From the NCBI RefSeq assembly GCF_027286325.1, contig NZ_CP114588.1, positions 1,885,317-1,949,316 of the forward strand: 64,000 nt of DNA, given 5' to 3'. Of the stretch, positions 18,442 to 28,148 are shown piece by piece (positions within the stretch are counted from its first letter, which is position 1; the number at the start of each line of letters is the position of its first letter). Origin of the DNA: Salinivibrio kushneri (GTDB taxonomy: Bacteria; Pseudomonadota; Gammaproteobacteria; Enterobacterales; Vibrionaceae). The notes under the pieces were generated by a model, which did not search any database, was not told where the DNA came from, and saw nothing but the letters and a program-made list of their open reading frames with translations. A program made the translations under genes and the position numbers.

Positions 18442-19026
18442 ATGTCATTCCAACTACCAGAACTCCCTTTCGCAAAAGATGCACTAGAACCACATATCTC
18501 AAAAGAAACCTTGGACTATCACTACGACAAGCACCACAACACCTATGTAGTGAAGCTTAATGGTCTGATTGAAGGGACTGATTTTGAAGGTAAGTCACTG
18601 GAAGAGATCATCAAAACCTCTTCAGGCGGTGTATTCAACAATGCCGCGCAAGTGTGGAACCACACCTTCTACTGGCACTGCCTAAGCCCTAACGGTGGCG
18701 GTGAGCCAACCGGTGACGTTGCGGACGCAATCACTAAAGCGTTTGGCTCTTTCGACGAGTTTAAAACTCAATTCACCAACGCAGCAGTTACCAACTTTGG
18801 CTCTGGCTGGACCTGGCTGGTGAAAAAAGCAGATGGCTCAGTGGCGATCGTCAACACATCAAATGCCGAAACCCCACTGACTCACGACGGTGAAACGCCA
18901 CTACTGACTGTGGACGTTTGGGAGCACGCTTACTACATCGATTATCGTAACGTACGTCCAGACTATCTGGCTGCCTTCTGGAAGCTGGTTAACTGGGACT
19001 TCGTCGCGAAAAACTTCGCAGGCTAA
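18442..19026 (+). CDS. sodB: Superoxide dismutase [Fe]
   Basis: Cytoplasmic iron superoxide dismutase that turns superoxide into oxygen and hydrogen peroxide. The 194 residues show ligands His27, His74 and the DVWEHAYY segment supplying the aspartate and last histidine. Gln70 in [11 protein letters not shown] is typical of the iron rather than manganese enzymes. A ribosome-binding site (GGAGATATAAGC) precedes ATG 18442, and the 280-base upstream region is large enough for iron-responsive control, though I saw no clear Fur box. Confidence 0.98.
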   Translation: MSFQLPELPFAKDALEPHISKETLDYHYDKHHNTYVVKLNGLIEGTDFEGKSLEEIIKTSSGGVFNNAAQVWNHTFYWHCLSPNGGGEPTGDVADAITKAFGSFDEFKTQFTNAAVTNFGSGWTWLVKKADGSVAIVNTSNAETPLTHDGETPLLTVDVWEHAYYIDYRNVRPDYLAAFWKLVNWDFVAKNFAG

Positions 19027-19055
19027 GTCAACTGACGACAACAAGCTCGAAGCTA

Positions 19056-19081
19056 GGAGGCGTTTATCGCCTCCTTTTTTA
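19056..19081 (+). terminator. Rho-independent terminator after sodB
   Basis: GGAGGCG-TTTAT-CGCCTCC followed by a run of T, 29 bases after the sodB stop. Confidence 0.93.
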
Positions 19082-19127
19082 TGCGCGCTTAATAGACTGG
19101 AACTAAGCGACAAAGAAAATCGGACAC

Positions 19128-19157
19128 AAAAAAGCCGCCAACTCTGTTGACGGCTTG
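19128..19157 (-). terminator. Rho-independent terminator after asd
   Basis: On the minus strand GCCGTCAAC-AGA-GTTGGCGGC (with one mismatched pair) is followed by six T residues, 20 bases after the asd stop. Confidence 0.9.
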
Positions 19158-19177
19158 CTACGGTTATCGCTCGGTGA

Positions 19178-20302
19178 TTAGTCTTGCGCTTTTTCCGACA
19201 AGATAATACGCAACGTACGACGCAGAGGCTCTGCCGCGCCCCACAACAGCTGGTCACCCACGGTAAAGGCATTCAGGAAGTCGTCACCCATTGCCAGTTT
19301 ACGTAAGCGACCCACCGGCACAGACATGGTGCCTGTTACTTTGGCCGGACTCAGATCCGTCATGGTGACATCGCGCTCATTGGGAACCACACTGACCCAG
19401 TCGTTATGTGACGCAATCATGTCTTCAATTTCATCCATTGGCACCGCTTTTTTCAGCTTAATGGTCAGTGCCTGGCTATGACAACGCATCGCCCCCACAC
19501 GGACGCATGTGCCGTCGATAGGGATCGGATTGTTGTCTAGCCCTAAGATCTTGTTGGTTTCAACCGAGGCTTTCCACTCTTCTTTGCTTTGACCATTGTC
19601 ACGCTTCACGTCAATCCAAGGGATCAGTGAGCCGGCAAGCGGCACGCCAAAGTTGTCACTTGGGAAGTCGCTCGAGCGCATGGTTTGCGCGACTTTGCGG
19701 TCAATGTCCAAGATAGAAGTGGCAGGGCTGGCCAAATCAGTATTAACGGCATCGTTGATCACGCCCATTTGGCTGATCAACTCGCGCATATGCTTAGCGC
19801 CTGAGCCTGACGCGGCTTGATAAGTCTGGGCGGTCATCCACTCGACCAACCCGTTCTGGTACAAGCCGCCCAGGCCCATTAGCATCAGACTAACAGTGCA
19901 GTTACCACCAACAAAGGTGCGCGTGCCTTTATGAATACCCGCTTGGATTTGTTTGAAGTTAATCGGATCCAAAGTGATGATACTATCATCTGCCATTCGT
20001 AGTGATGACGCCGCATCAATCCAATAGCCTTTCCAACCTGATTCACGCAGCTTCGCGTAAACATCGTTGGTGTAGTCTCCGCCTTGGCAGGTGATAATAG
20101 CATCGAGGGTTTTTAGCATCTCAATGTCATAAGCATCTTTGAGGGTACCTGCATCCTTACCGTAGTTCGGTGCGTCGATACCAACCTGAGAGGTACTAAA
20201 AAATACAGGTTCGATATGGTCGAAGTCTTTTTCTTCTACCATACGCTGCATCAGCACAGATCCCACCATGCCACGCCAGCCAACTAAACCTACTCGCATC
20301 AT
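19178..20302 (-). CDS. asd: Aspartate-semialdehyde dehydrogenase
   Basis: Reduces aspartyl phosphate to aspartate semialdehyde with NADPH, the branch point to lysine, diaminopimelate, threonine and methionine. The protein has the N-terminal nucleotide-binding segment [18 protein letters not shown] and the active-site cysteine in [12 protein letters not shown], and is of family length (about 374). A GGAG ten bases upstream supports ATG 20302 (MMRVG); ATG 20299 is equally possible and is the start often used in Vibrio. A GTG at 20311 is too close to that site. Confidence 0.97.
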   Translation of the reverse strand: MMRVGLVGWRGMVGSVLMQRMVEEKDFDHIEPVFFSTSQVGIDAPNYGKDAGTLKDAYDIEMLKTLDAIITCQGGDYTNDVYAKLRESGWKGYWIDAASSLRMADDSIITLDPINFKQIQAGIHKGTRTFVGGNCTVSLMLMGLGGLYQNGLVEWMTAQTYQAASGSGAKHMRELISQMGVINDAVNTDLASPATSILDIDRKVAQTMRSSDFPSDNFGVPLAGSLIPWIDVKRDNGQSKEEWKASVETNKILGLDNNPIPIDGTCVRVGAMRCHSQALTIKLKKAVPMDEIEDMIASHNDWVSVVPNERDVTMTDLSPAKVTGTMSVPVGRLRKLAMGDDFLNAFTVGDQLLWGAAEPLRRTLRIILSEKAQD

Positions 20303-20845
20303 AATTTTCACACTCCATGTTGTGTGACCGCCGTTTAAAGCACATTCTTTGTTCGACAGTCAGTGAAAAAACGTTTTTGATACTAACACGTCTTTTCACA
20401 GTCGTCAGGTTAGCCCCTTTTTCTGCTCAATTATCCACCATTTTTTAAACATTCCGTCACTGAGCCCTAACGTGCTTTAACGTACATACGTCGAAAAACA
20501 CCGCCCTTACACACATAAAATTCATCAATGAAAAACATGTGATTAACCTTAATAAAACACAACAACAATAAACAACAATGACAATTAACCCAGCTCGCGT
20601 TTGACTCACATAAGCGACAAAAATGTTTCCCATCTCATTGTTCTGTTAGCTAGAGTATGACGCCTCACAAATGGAACAAAGGATACTGACACACGGACAG
20701 TGATGTGAGTTTGGTTGTTGCTAGTTGCATCGCTAAATCGCGCAGGGAGTAGTCGCGCAATCACAGACGATCCACCTTCCGATAATGATATTGATACGTT
20801 CGCCCTATCGGTTGTCACCGAGTGCGACGTGAAGAAGGTTCAGTT
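20303..20845. other. Intergenic region asd-nhaC
   Basis: About 540 bases between divergent genes, A/T-rich on the asd side. It should hold both promoters. I looked for a lysine riboswitch because of asd and the NhaC family but did not find its conserved core. GATAATGATATTGAT at 20783-20797 resembles a Fur hexamer array but is too weak to call. Confidence 0.55.
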
Positions 20846-22285
20846 ATGACAACACATCAAATTCGATTACCATCCATCGTTCAGGTTATTCTGGCGCTTG
20901 GTGCATTTTTGGCGCTCGCGTTCTCGTTTACCGCAAAGCTCGATTTACCTATCCAACTAGCATTGTTTATTGGCTGGTTTGTGATCATGGGTTTGGGACT
21001 CAAATTAGGCCATCAATACAAAGATCTCGAGTCGGCAGCGACCAAAGGCATTTCCAACGGTCTTGGGGCGGTGTTAATCCTCCTTTCAGTTGGCGCACTC
21101 GTGGGTACCTGGATTGCCGGCGGCATTGTCCCCACTATCATTTACTATGGTCTGAAAGCTATCCACCCTTCTATCTTCCTTTTAGCGACCATGTTGATTT
21201 GCTCGTTAACCGCTTTGGCGACGGGAACCTCTTGGGGCGCGGCGGGTACCGCGGGGATTGCAATGATGGGTATTGGCCAAGGCCTTGGGATCCCAGCGCC
21301 AATGACAGCAGGTGCGGTGCTATCTGGCTGTTATTTCGGCGACAAAATGTCTCCGCTGTCTGATTCGGTGATCCTAGCTTCATCCATGTCAGGCGTGGAA
21401 ATTGTCGAGCATATTAAAGGTATGCTGCCAATTGCGCTTATTAGCTACATCATTACCGGCATTTTGTTTACCCTGGTCGGCTGGCACTATGCTGGCAATG
21501 TCGATATGAGCCAGGTGGAAATGGTGAAACAAGCGATGCAAGATCAGTTTGTGATCACCCCGATGTCATTTATCCCTGTGCTCATCGTACTCGCGCTGCT
21601 CGCCATGCGCCTTCCATCGTTCCCGGTGATTAGCTTTGGCTCATTACTCGGGGTCGTTTGGGCAGTGATGTTGCAAGATATGGCCCCTGTTGCGGCGATT
21701 AACACCGCCTGGGCCCCCTTCTCTGTCGCATCAGGGGTCGATTTTATTGATGCTATCCTCAATCGCGGCGGTATGTCGTCCATGCTTGGGTCTGTGGCAG
21801 TAATTGTATTTGGTCTCGGTTTTGGTGGCTTACTGGAAAAAGTGGGCGTGCTGCATACCATCGCTAATCTCTTTGAGCGTCGCGTTAAAAGTGCGGGTAG
21901 CTTGGCCACCTCCACGATCGGCACGGCCTTTATGGGGAATATTTTTGGCTCAGCGATGTATGTATCACTGATCTTAACCCCAAAAATCTGCGCGAAAAAC
22001 TACGACCGCTTGGGTTATCAGCGCAAGAACTTGTCCCGTAACGCCGAGTTCGGCGGTACCTTGACATCCGGAATGGTGCCTTGGAGTGACAATGGTATCT
22101 ACATGGCAAGCATCTTAGGGGTCGCCACCTTGTCGTATGCGCCATTTATGTGGCTAAGCTTTGTTTGTATCGCTGTGACTATCGTCACCAGCTACATGGG
22201 TTGGTTTGTCGACAAAGTCGAGCCAGCACAGAACGTGCAAACTGACGCCTCTACTCCTCTCAATGCCGAGCCGGAACGGGCTTAA
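20846..22285 (+). CDS. nhaC: Na+/H+ antiporter NhaC
   Basis: Sodium/proton antiporter of the NhaC family, an inner-membrane protein for sodium export and pH homeostasis. The 479-residue product has about eleven to twelve helices, with the family segments ATGTSWGAAGTAGIAMMGIG and SGCYFGDKMSPLSDSVILAS. Start at ATG 20846 is supported by GAAGAAGG just upstream; the GTG at 20822 would precede that site. Some NhaC-superfamily members transport amino acids or organic acids, so the substrate is family inference. It is monocistronic with its own terminator. Confidence 0.9.
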   Translation: MTTHQIRLPSIVQVILALGAFLALAFSFTAKLDLPIQLALFIGWFVIMGLGLKLGHQYKDLESAATKGISNGLGAVLILLSVGALVGTWIAGGIVPTIIYYGLKAIHPSIFLLATMLICSLTALATGTSWGAAGTAGIAMMGIGQGLGIPAPMTAGAVLSGCYFGDKMSPLSDSVILASSMSGVEIVEHIKGMLPIALISYIITGILFTLVGWHYAGNVDMSQVEMVKQAMQDQFVITPMSFIPVLIVLALLAMRLPSFPVISFGSLLGVVWAVMLQDMAPVAAINTAWAPFSVASGVDFIDAILNRGGMSSMLGSVAVIVFGLGFGGLLEKVGVLHTIANLFERRVKSAGSLATSTIGTAFMGNIFGSAMYVSLILTPKICAKNYDRLGYQRKNLSRNAEFGGTLTSGMVPWSDNGIYMASILGVATLSYAPFMWLSFVCIAVTIVTSYMGWFVDKVEPAQNVQTDASTPLNAEPERA

Positions 22286-22336
22286 GAACACAGATAACGC
22301 ATTGTCACGAACACTGCGCGAAGCAACGTAAAGATA

Positions 22337-22369
22337 AAAGCGGGACACGTCATGGTGTCCCGCTTTTTT
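22337..22369 (+). terminator. Rho-independent terminator after nhaC
   Basis: AAAGCGGGACAC and GTGTCCCGCTTT form a 12-bp stem followed by T residues. Confidence 0.94.
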
Positions 22370-22414
22370 ATCATACAGTTCAAACTGACCCAGCCACGAT
22401 CAATGGTCTAGACG

Positions 22415-23434
22415 CTAGTCGTCATCTCGGCTCGATAAACGACGCTGAAGCTGGTCACGCAAGTTCGGCGGTGTGCCTTTTATAGTGAGCGTATCTGTCT
22501 CTGGATCATAAAAAACACGCTCCCCCAATAACATGGCATCAAAGTTTACCGACAAACCGCCACCAGCCCCGACAAACTTGGTGAGCTTTCTCATCGTGGT
22601 TCTATCAGCTGGGAATTGCTCTTCAAGCTCATACCCTTGCTGGTTAGCATACTGATAAAAGTCGGTGCCTTCGGGCGTGGCCGGCAACTCGCCCGCAAGC
22701 TCCTTCACCACTACCTCATCGCCCGCTTTAAGCTGATCATTACAATAATCAAAAACTTGTTTGCGGTAGTTGTTCTTTTCTTCCTTGTCGAGGCGAGCAT
22801 CGTCGCAGTAGTCTTCTACCGCTTGCATCAGCACCTGGTTTTGCTGCTTGCTGTCCATCCCCACTTCCGCTTGTAGAAAGTCGAGGAAAAAGTCAGCGAC
22901 TTTGCGTCCTACGCGGCCTTTGATAAAGGAAAGATAGCGATTTGACTCGGCATCCGTCTCCCAAGTCGATAAGTCAATGCGCGCGGCGATATCCATCTTG
23001 CTGACATCGAGATACTCGGTGGCATTCACCTCCAACTCGTCGGTGACGCGTAAACTGTGCTTGGACTCGAGGACACCGATAAACAGATAATCTGTCGCTA
23101 GCGCCCGGTAGTGCGCCATCACCAGGGTGCCATTATCGGCAAAAGGATACTTTGCGAGTTCGGCACGCAAGCGCTCCACCGCCTTTTCCGACAGCGCTTG
23201 AAAGTCAAGCTCACCAGTACGATAGGCTTTTAACCACTGCTGGAAGTCACTCTCGGTGTCAAACAAAGCAAACCCTTTGCCTGCTTTTGCATGATAAACC
23301 CGGTGAATGTCTCCCATCAGGTTTTCGGTCTGCTCAGTCAGCGGCAACGGGCCGTCTCGAAGGTGAACGTTAAGCGAATCATCATCTTGCTTAACGATTT
23401 GATGCAATATTACGTTAGAAAGCGTGAGGGTCAT
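22415..23434 (-). CDS. yejK: Nucleoid-associated protein YejK (NdpA)
   Basis: Member of the YejK/NdpA (37-kDa nucleoid-associated protein) family, which binds DNA and has been linked to topoisomerase function in E. coli. The 339 residues include the family N-terminus LSNVILHQIVKQ and a C-terminal segment LGERVFYDPETDTLTIKGTP. Apparently cytoplasmic; no signal or membrane segment. It is divergent from yejL, as in other gammaproteobacteria. Confidence 0.95.
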   Translation of the reverse strand: MTLTLSNVILHQIVKQDDDSLNVHLRDGPLPLTEQTENLMGDIHRVYHAKAGKGFALFDTESDFQQWLKAYRTGELDFQALSEKAVERLRAELAKYPFADNGTLVMAHYRALATDYLFIGVLESKHSLRVTDELEVNATEYLDVSKMDIAARIDLSTWETDAESNRYLSFIKGRVGRKVADFFLDFLQAEVGMDSKQQNQVLMQAVEDYCDDARLDKEEKNNYRKQVFDYCNDQLKAGDEVVVKELAGELPATPEGTDFYQYANQQGYELEEQFPADRTTMRKLTKFVGAGGGLSVNFDAMLLGERVFYDPETDTLTIKGTPPNLRDQLQRRLSSRDDD

Positions 23435-23511
23435 GATTGAAAAGATTTTCAGTAAGACTAAAGTGTGAGTTATTATACGCTGCTTTGGTTTTAAGAAGAA
23501 AAGACGAATTT

Positions 23512-23730
23512 ATGCCTGTAACTTCAAAATATGACGACGAGCAAGTGGAACGTATTATCAACGATGTTGTCAACGTGTTAGAGCAACACGATGCCTCAAC
23601 GGATTTATCGCTGATGGTGATCGGGAATGTCGCCACCAACATCCTTAATCACAATATCCCTGCCGCCCAACGCCAGGCATTTGCCGACAAGTTTGCCCAG
23701 GCATTAATGGCATCTATCGATAAGCAATAA
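23512..23730 (+). CDS. yejL: YejL family protein (UPF0352)
   Basis: A 72-residue conserved protein of unknown function, highly conserved in enterics and vibrios (KYDDEQVERIINDVVNVLEQ, then NILNHNIPAAQRQAFADKF). It looks like a small helical cytoplasmic protein. ATG 23512 gives the family start MPVTSKYDDEQ; the longer frame from 23437 is not conserved. It precedes yejM by 42 bases, so co-transcription is likely. Confidence 0.94.
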   Translation: MPVTSKYDDEQVERIINDVVNVLEQHDASTDLSLMVIGNVATNILNHNIPAAQRQAFADKFAQALMASIDKQ

Positions 23731-23772
23731 TGCATAAAGCAGCAGTCGCTACTAAGAGAAGAATTAATTTGT

Positions 23773-25650
23773 ATGGTTGATAGCGGAACATCGTATCGTG
23801 ACAAAGTATCCCAGCTAATCAGTTGGGGGCATTGGTTTAGCTTTTTTAACATCATTGCCGCTATGTTGCTGGGAACGCGCTACATCAGCCAATCGGGATG
23901 GCCTGAAACCCTACTAGGGCAAAGCTACTTGGTGTTCAACTGGGTTGGACACTTTGGCTTTCTGGTGTTTGCGCTGTATATTCTGATTATTTTCCCGGCC
24001 AGTTTTCTTATCCCCTCCCAGCGGTTAATGCGGCTGTTTGCCGTACTGGTTGCCACCGTTGGGATGATGGTGCTGCTGCTTGATATTTACGCTTACCAAA
24101 CCCTGCACCTTCACCTTAACCCATTGGTGTGGGAGCTGCTGTTAAGTGGCGAAAAAACCGATATGAATGCGCATTGGCAGTACTTGTTTATTGCCGTGCC
24201 CGCCATTTTTATCTTAGAGCTGATTATTGCCGAATGGGTGTGGCGCAAACTGCGCAAACTGACGCGCAAGCGTATTGGTATCCCGGTTGCTGCCGTCTTC
24301 GCGCTTTGCTTTATCTCTAGCCATCTTATCCATATTTGGGCTGACGCCTTCATTTATAGCCCGGTCACCGCACAACGCTCCACCTTCCCGGTCTCCTATC
24401 CGATGACCGCGAAAACCTTTATGGAAAAGTACGGCTTGCTCGACAGGCAAGAGTACCAACGTTTGCGTGAACAACGTGGGCAGGAAACCAGCGAAGTGAT
24501 TCGCTACCCTCTCAAGCCACTTGCGTTCGCTCCGGATGCCAACAAGTATCAGAAAAACTTACTGATGGTGATGGTAGAGGGGCTGCGTGCGGACATGGTA
24601 AACCCCGTCACCATGCCTCACCTCCACCAGTTTGCTAATCAAAACCTGTGGTTTAAAAATCACTTTAGCAGCAGCAATGATGACATGGCGGGGCTGTTTG
24701 GCTTTTTCTACGGCTTGCCTGGCAGTTATGCGCAAAGCGCCCGTACCGAGGGGCTGCGTCCGGTACTGATAGAAACACTTAAACAGCGTGATTATCAACT
24801 CGGGCTGTTTAGTGGCGATCATTTTGCCAACCCCATTTACTATCAAAGTATTTTCAGCCAAGCGCTTGAACGCGATAGTCAATCGGATGAACCCGCTTGG
24901 CAAGCCGATGCCAATGCAGTAAGCACAATGCAAAACTGGCTGGGAAATCGCGAGACCGATAAGCCATGGTTTGGTTACCTGGAATTGGCAACCGTGAATG
25001 AATACGAACAAGGGGGTGACTACCCACAGCCTTTTCAGCCGGCGCTGGATAGCGCGATGGCAGGGGTCGATACCCAGACAAGCTTGGTATTGAAAAACAG
25101 TTATAACAACGCAGCACATTATGTTGACGATCAACTTGGCCGCTTGCTTGAGCACCTAGAGCAGTCGGGCCAGTTGGACAATACCGTGGTGATGATCACC
25201 GCCAATCACGGGATGGAATTTAACGAAACCGGGCTCAACAGCTGGGGCTCAAACTCAAACTACAGCCGGTATCAGCTGCAAGTCCCCATGATTATGCACT
25301 GGCCCAACCAAGATGCGGAACAAATTGCGCATTACAGTAGCCACTTAGATGTGGCACCCACATTGATGGAATCCATGCTATCGGTCAGCTCTCCGGCGGA
25401 GACGTATAGCAGTGGAACTAACTTGTTCGAGCTTAAAAACCGTCCACGAAAGTGGGTGCTCGCCGGCGATAGCCGAGATATCGTGGTGGTACAACCGCAA
25501 AAAACCACCGTGGTGGATAAGTTTGGCAACTATAAGGTGTTTGATAAGCACTATACACCACTGCCAGAGGGGAAACCGCAATTGTCACTGCTGATGCAGG
25601 TGATGCATGAACTGAAACGCTTTTATTATCCCGAAGAGCCATCGTCGTGA
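23773..25650 (+). CDS. yejM: Inner-membrane LPS-assembly regulator YejM (PbgA/LapC)
   Basis: YejM/PbgA/LapC senses lipopolysaccharide in the inner membrane and controls LpxC turnover through LapB (YciM) and FtsH. The 625 residues form five N-terminal membrane helices (about 20-190), a linker and a periplasmic alkaline-phosphatase/sulfatase fold (about 250-600) with the segments LLMVMVEGLRADM and MITANHGMEF. The usual sulfatase nucleophile is absent in this family (the segment reads VEGLRADM), so hydrolase activity is not implied. It is essential or nearly so in many enterics. Confidence 0.95.
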   Translation: MVDSGTSYRDKVSQLISWGHWFSFFNIIAAMLLGTRYISQSGWPETLLGQSYLVFNWVGHFGFLVFALYILIIFPASFLIPSQRLMRLFAVLVATVGMMVLLLDIYAYQTLHLHLNPLVWELLLSGEKTDMNAHWQYLFIAVPAIFILELIIAEWVWRKLRKLTRKRIGIPVAAVFALCFISSHLIHIWADAFIYSPVTAQRSTFPVSYPMTAKTFMEKYGLLDRQEYQRLREQRGQETSEVIRYPLKPLAFAPDANKYQKNLLMVMVEGLRADMVNPVTMPHLHQFANQNLWFKNHFSSSNDDMAGLFGFFYGLPGSYAQSARTEGLRPVLIETLKQRDYQLGLFSGDHFANPIYYQSIFSQALERDSQSDEPAWQADANAVSTMQNWLGNRETDKPWFGYLELATVNEYEQGGDYPQPFQPALDSAMAGVDTQTSLVLKNSYNNAAHYVDDQLGRLLEHLEQSGQLDNTVVMITANHGMEFNETGLNSWGSNSNYSRYQLQVPMIMHWPNQDAEQIAHYSSHLDVAPTLMESMLSVSSPAETYSSGTNLFELKNRPRKWVLAGDSRDIVVVQPQKTTVVDKFGNYKVFDKHYTPLPEGKPQLSLLMQVMHELKRFYYPEEPSS

Positions 25651-25785
25651 TTAGCTTGGGGCAAAGGAAAACGTCACTTCGCCCCGGCATGTTGACGCTT
25701 TAATAGCCAAACGGTTGAAAAACCGAAAAACAATCCCCCTTGGCAATTGACACCCACTAGGCCGATTCGTAATATAGCGCTTAGT

Positions 25786-25862
25786 CGGTCTGTAGCGCAG
25801 CCTGGTAGCGCACTGTCATGGGGTGTCAGGGGTCGCTGGTTCAAATCCAGTCAGACCGACCA
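25786..25862 (+). tRNA. tRNA-Pro (GGG)
   Basis: A 77-base tRNA with encoded CCA: acceptor CGGTCTG/CAGACCG, D-arm GCGCAGCCTGGTAGCGC, anticodon loop ATGGGGT, and T-arm GCTGG-TTCAAAT-CCAGT. It closely resembles E. coli proL. It stands alone between yejM and the amylase gene and is followed by a strong terminator. Confidence 0.97.
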
Positions 25863-25868
25863 CTATTT

Positions 25869-25900
25869 AAGCCCACCGTTCATCGAACGGTGGGCTTTTT
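25869..25900. terminator. Terminator after tRNA-Pro (also usable by the amylase gene)
   Basis: AAGCCCACCGTTC-ATC-GAACGGTGGGCTT with T residues on the plus-strand side. On the minus strand it lies 22 bases past the amylase stop, but there the trailing T run is short. Confidence 0.92.
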
Positions 25901-25921
25901 CGTTCGCGTATATTGTGTAGG

Positions 25922-27991
25922 CTATTTATCGGCTTGTCGCCCGACAAACGCCGCAACCACGGTATCTTCGCCGAGTTGACGAGAAAACACATAGGCGCCC
26001 GCTTGGGGGATCGCTTGATGCTTGCCTGCACCGATAGCGGGATGATCTTGTCTAAACTGACCCACTTTACGCCAATGCTTTAGCAAGTCCGCTTGCGTAT
26101 CGTTGTGCTGCCATATCATGTCCGAACGGGTGCCTTGGTGAAAATCGTCTCCGTAAGGGCCCAAGTCACGCCCGACTTCATCACCATAGAACACTTGTAC
26201 CGCACCGGGCGCCAGCAACAGTGCGTTGGCAGCCCCCCGCTGCATGCTGGCGTCTTTAAAGCGGCTGAAAAAAAGCTCGGTATCATGGGAAGACATATAG
26301 CTTACCGGAATGAAATCCCCCTCTTTGGCCATGGTGTCGGCATACGCTTGATAAGTGTCTTGCATTTCACTGAGGCAATACGCTCCCTTGTCCATTTGCT
26401 TTTGCAAATCGAAATTAATCAGCGCATCAAAGCCTTGGTCAAAATAAGGGCTGCGATAAGCACGGTGGCCCCACACCTCTCCCATCATCCAAAACGGCTC
26501 TCCCGTTTTGTCATGTTCACGCCGCCACGTCTCTAACGCCGCCGAGGCTTGCGACTTCAATGCTCGCCACACCTCGCCATCGACATGCTTTACCGTATCC
26601 ACCCGAAAGCCATCAATACCAAAGCGCTCAACCCATTGGGTTTGCCATTCAAGTAAGTAGTCACTCACGGTATAGTTTTCTCGCGCTTCAACACGGGTGC
26701 CTGGATTATTTAGTAGCCATTGCGGGGGCGTCACCGGCTGATTAGATTCCGTTTTAAAATCCGGAAGCCCTGCCAGTGTCAGGGTTTTATCACTGCTGCC
26801 GGGCTGATCATAACCAGGTAACCCAGCTCGCACCCAGTCTTTGCCCCACCACTGGTGCCAGTTGGTATTCTTGTAATCAATTGCCTGATGAAAGTCATGC
26901 CAACTTTGTCCTTTGCCAGGTTGCCAATCTTGCCATTTTTCCGGCAAGTCAGCGTCATTGACGACGTTAATACCGTCTTGCTGTAAGTCCGCAAGCGTGG
27001 CATAACCTGGGTGGTTGACCACGGCGTCAAGAAACACTTTTAGGCCGCGCTGGTGTGCTTCATCCACTAGGGTTTTGAGCACGGCGTCATCACCAAAGTT
27101 TTTGTCTACTTGGGTAAAGTCACGAGACCAATAACCGTGGTAGGCATAAAAAGGAAAACTGCCTTTGCTTCCGCCTCCGACAAAGCCATGAACTTGCTCG
27201 ACAATCGGGGATAACCAGATCACATCAGTGCCGAGCGACTGGATATAATCCAGTTTATCTATCACCCCTTGTAGATCCCCTCCATGAAAGGTACCGATGT
27301 TCTGTGCATCATCTTGGTGACGTCCATAACTGTGATCATTGCTCGGATCGCCATTGTTAAACCTGTCCACCATCACAAAGTAGATGTTGGCATTCCGGTA
27401 ATTAAACGCAGGAGAAGGCGTATCAACGGGGGCTAACAACACCAAGCCACCACTGTTGGGTGCCGGCGTCAGTGTGACACGTTGATCTTTTACACTCACC
27501 TCTTGGCCACTAAGCGCTTCTTTTAGCTGGGTACCTTCAGCAAAGCTATCGCCAAGTTGCAAAGTAACTGGCCCGCCTAGATACTGCTGGCATTGCACAT
27601 CCGGCAAAGGCCGTTTAAACGTGGAGGCCGCCTTTTTTGGCTCACGTTTTACGCGTAATGTGCGCGTATCCGCTTGATAATAAAACCCATAGTCTCCAGC
27701 AAAGCGAATGGTGAGATCAAAGGAGCTGGCCGTGCCGCACCCCAGCGGTATCGGCGTATTAAACTTGGCATTCGAGGGAGGATTCGCTTGGCACTCACCG
27801 TCCACACCGTCCACCGTGACTTGGTAAGTGTTTTTTCCCAATGCGAAGACCGCAGGTGTGTCTGCGTTGAGTGGCTTATCGGCTTGTGTGGTTGAGGTAG
27901 TCACCGTGATATGCGGAGAGGCTGCGGCTGCCATTGAAAGAGAGGTGGCTATCGCGATAGCGAGCCGCTGCCAAGTAAATACAGGGGTCAT
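25922..27991 (-). CDS. malS: Periplasmic alpha-amylase, MalS-like (GH13)
   Basis: Glycoside hydrolase family 13 enzyme that cleaves alpha-1,4 bonds in maltodextrins in the periplasm. The 689-residue precursor has a signal peptide (about 1-23), an N-terminal extra domain with paired cysteines, then the catalytic barrel (from about residue 200) with all four GH13 regions: DAVVNH, GFRVDTVKH (nucleophile Asp), MGEVWG (acid/base Glu) and SYMSSHDTE. Size and layout match E. coli MalS (676). No maltose regulon genes lie nearby, and I did not find a convincing MalT or CRP site. Confidence 0.88.
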   Translation of the reverse strand: MTPVFTWQRLAIAIATSLSMAAAASPHITVTTSTTQADKPLNADTPAVFALGKNTYQVTVDGVDGECQANPPSNAKFNTPIPLGCGTASSFDLTIRFAGDYGFYYQADTRTLRVKREPKKAASTFKRPLPDVQCQQYLGGPVTLQLGDSFAEGTQLKEALSGQEVSVKDQRVTLTPAPNSGGLVLLAPVDTPSPAFNYRNANIYFVMVDRFNNGDPSNDHSYGRHQDDAQNIGTFHGGDLQGVIDKLDYIQSLGTDVIWLSPIVEQVHGFVGGGSKGSFPFYAYHGYWSRDFTQVDKNFGDDAVLKTLVDEAHQRGLKVFLDAVVNHPGYATLADLQQDGINVVNDADLPEKWQDWQPGKGQSWHDFHQAIDYKNTNWHQWWGKDWVRAGLPGYDQPGSSDKTLTLAGLPDFKTESNQPVTPPQWLLNNPGTRVEARENYTVSDYLLEWQTQWVERFGIDGFRVDTVKHVDGEVWRALKSQASAALETWRREHDKTGEPFWMMGEVWGHRAYRSPYFDQGFDALINFDLQKQMDKGAYCLSEMQDTYQAYADTMAKEGDFIPVSYMSSHDTELFFSRFKDASMQRGAANALLLAPGAVQVFYGDEVGRDLGPYGDDFHQGTRSDMIWQHNDTQADLLKHWRKVGQFRQDHPAIGAGKHQAIPQAGAYVFSRQLGEDTVVAAFVGRQADK

Positions 27992-28022
27992 GATCGTACT
28001 CCTTGCGATTTTCTTATAGGAT

Positions 28023-28042
28023 AAAAAACCCGCAAGCGGTTG
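28023..28042 (-). terminator. Possible terminator after the GGDEF-EAL gene
   Basis: On the minus strand ACCGC-TT-GCGGGT is followed by a run of T. The stem is short. It lies about 110 bases past the stop of the sensor gene and just upstream of the amylase start. Confidence 0.45.
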
Positions 28043-28148
28043 ACATCATTCCCGCTTCTGCGCCCTAAAAATGTGAGCGATGACCATCAAAGGATGAGCC
28101 TAATCCGTCATCCATTGCTCGCTTGATTGGCAACAGCATTCTGAAACC

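Noticed and set aside
20783..20797. Fur-box-like sequence GATAATGATATTGAT upstream of nhaC
   Set aside because: Only the first two hexamers fit and there is no iron-related gene; chance match in A/T-rich DNA is likely.
20303..20845. Lysine riboswitch between asd and nhaC
   Set aside because: The conserved core segments of the lysine riboswitch could not be found on either strand.
23773..25650. YejM as an active sulfatase
   Set aside because: The fold is sulfatase-like, but the nucleophile position expected from active enzymes is not conserved (VEGLRADM), in line with its role as a regulator.
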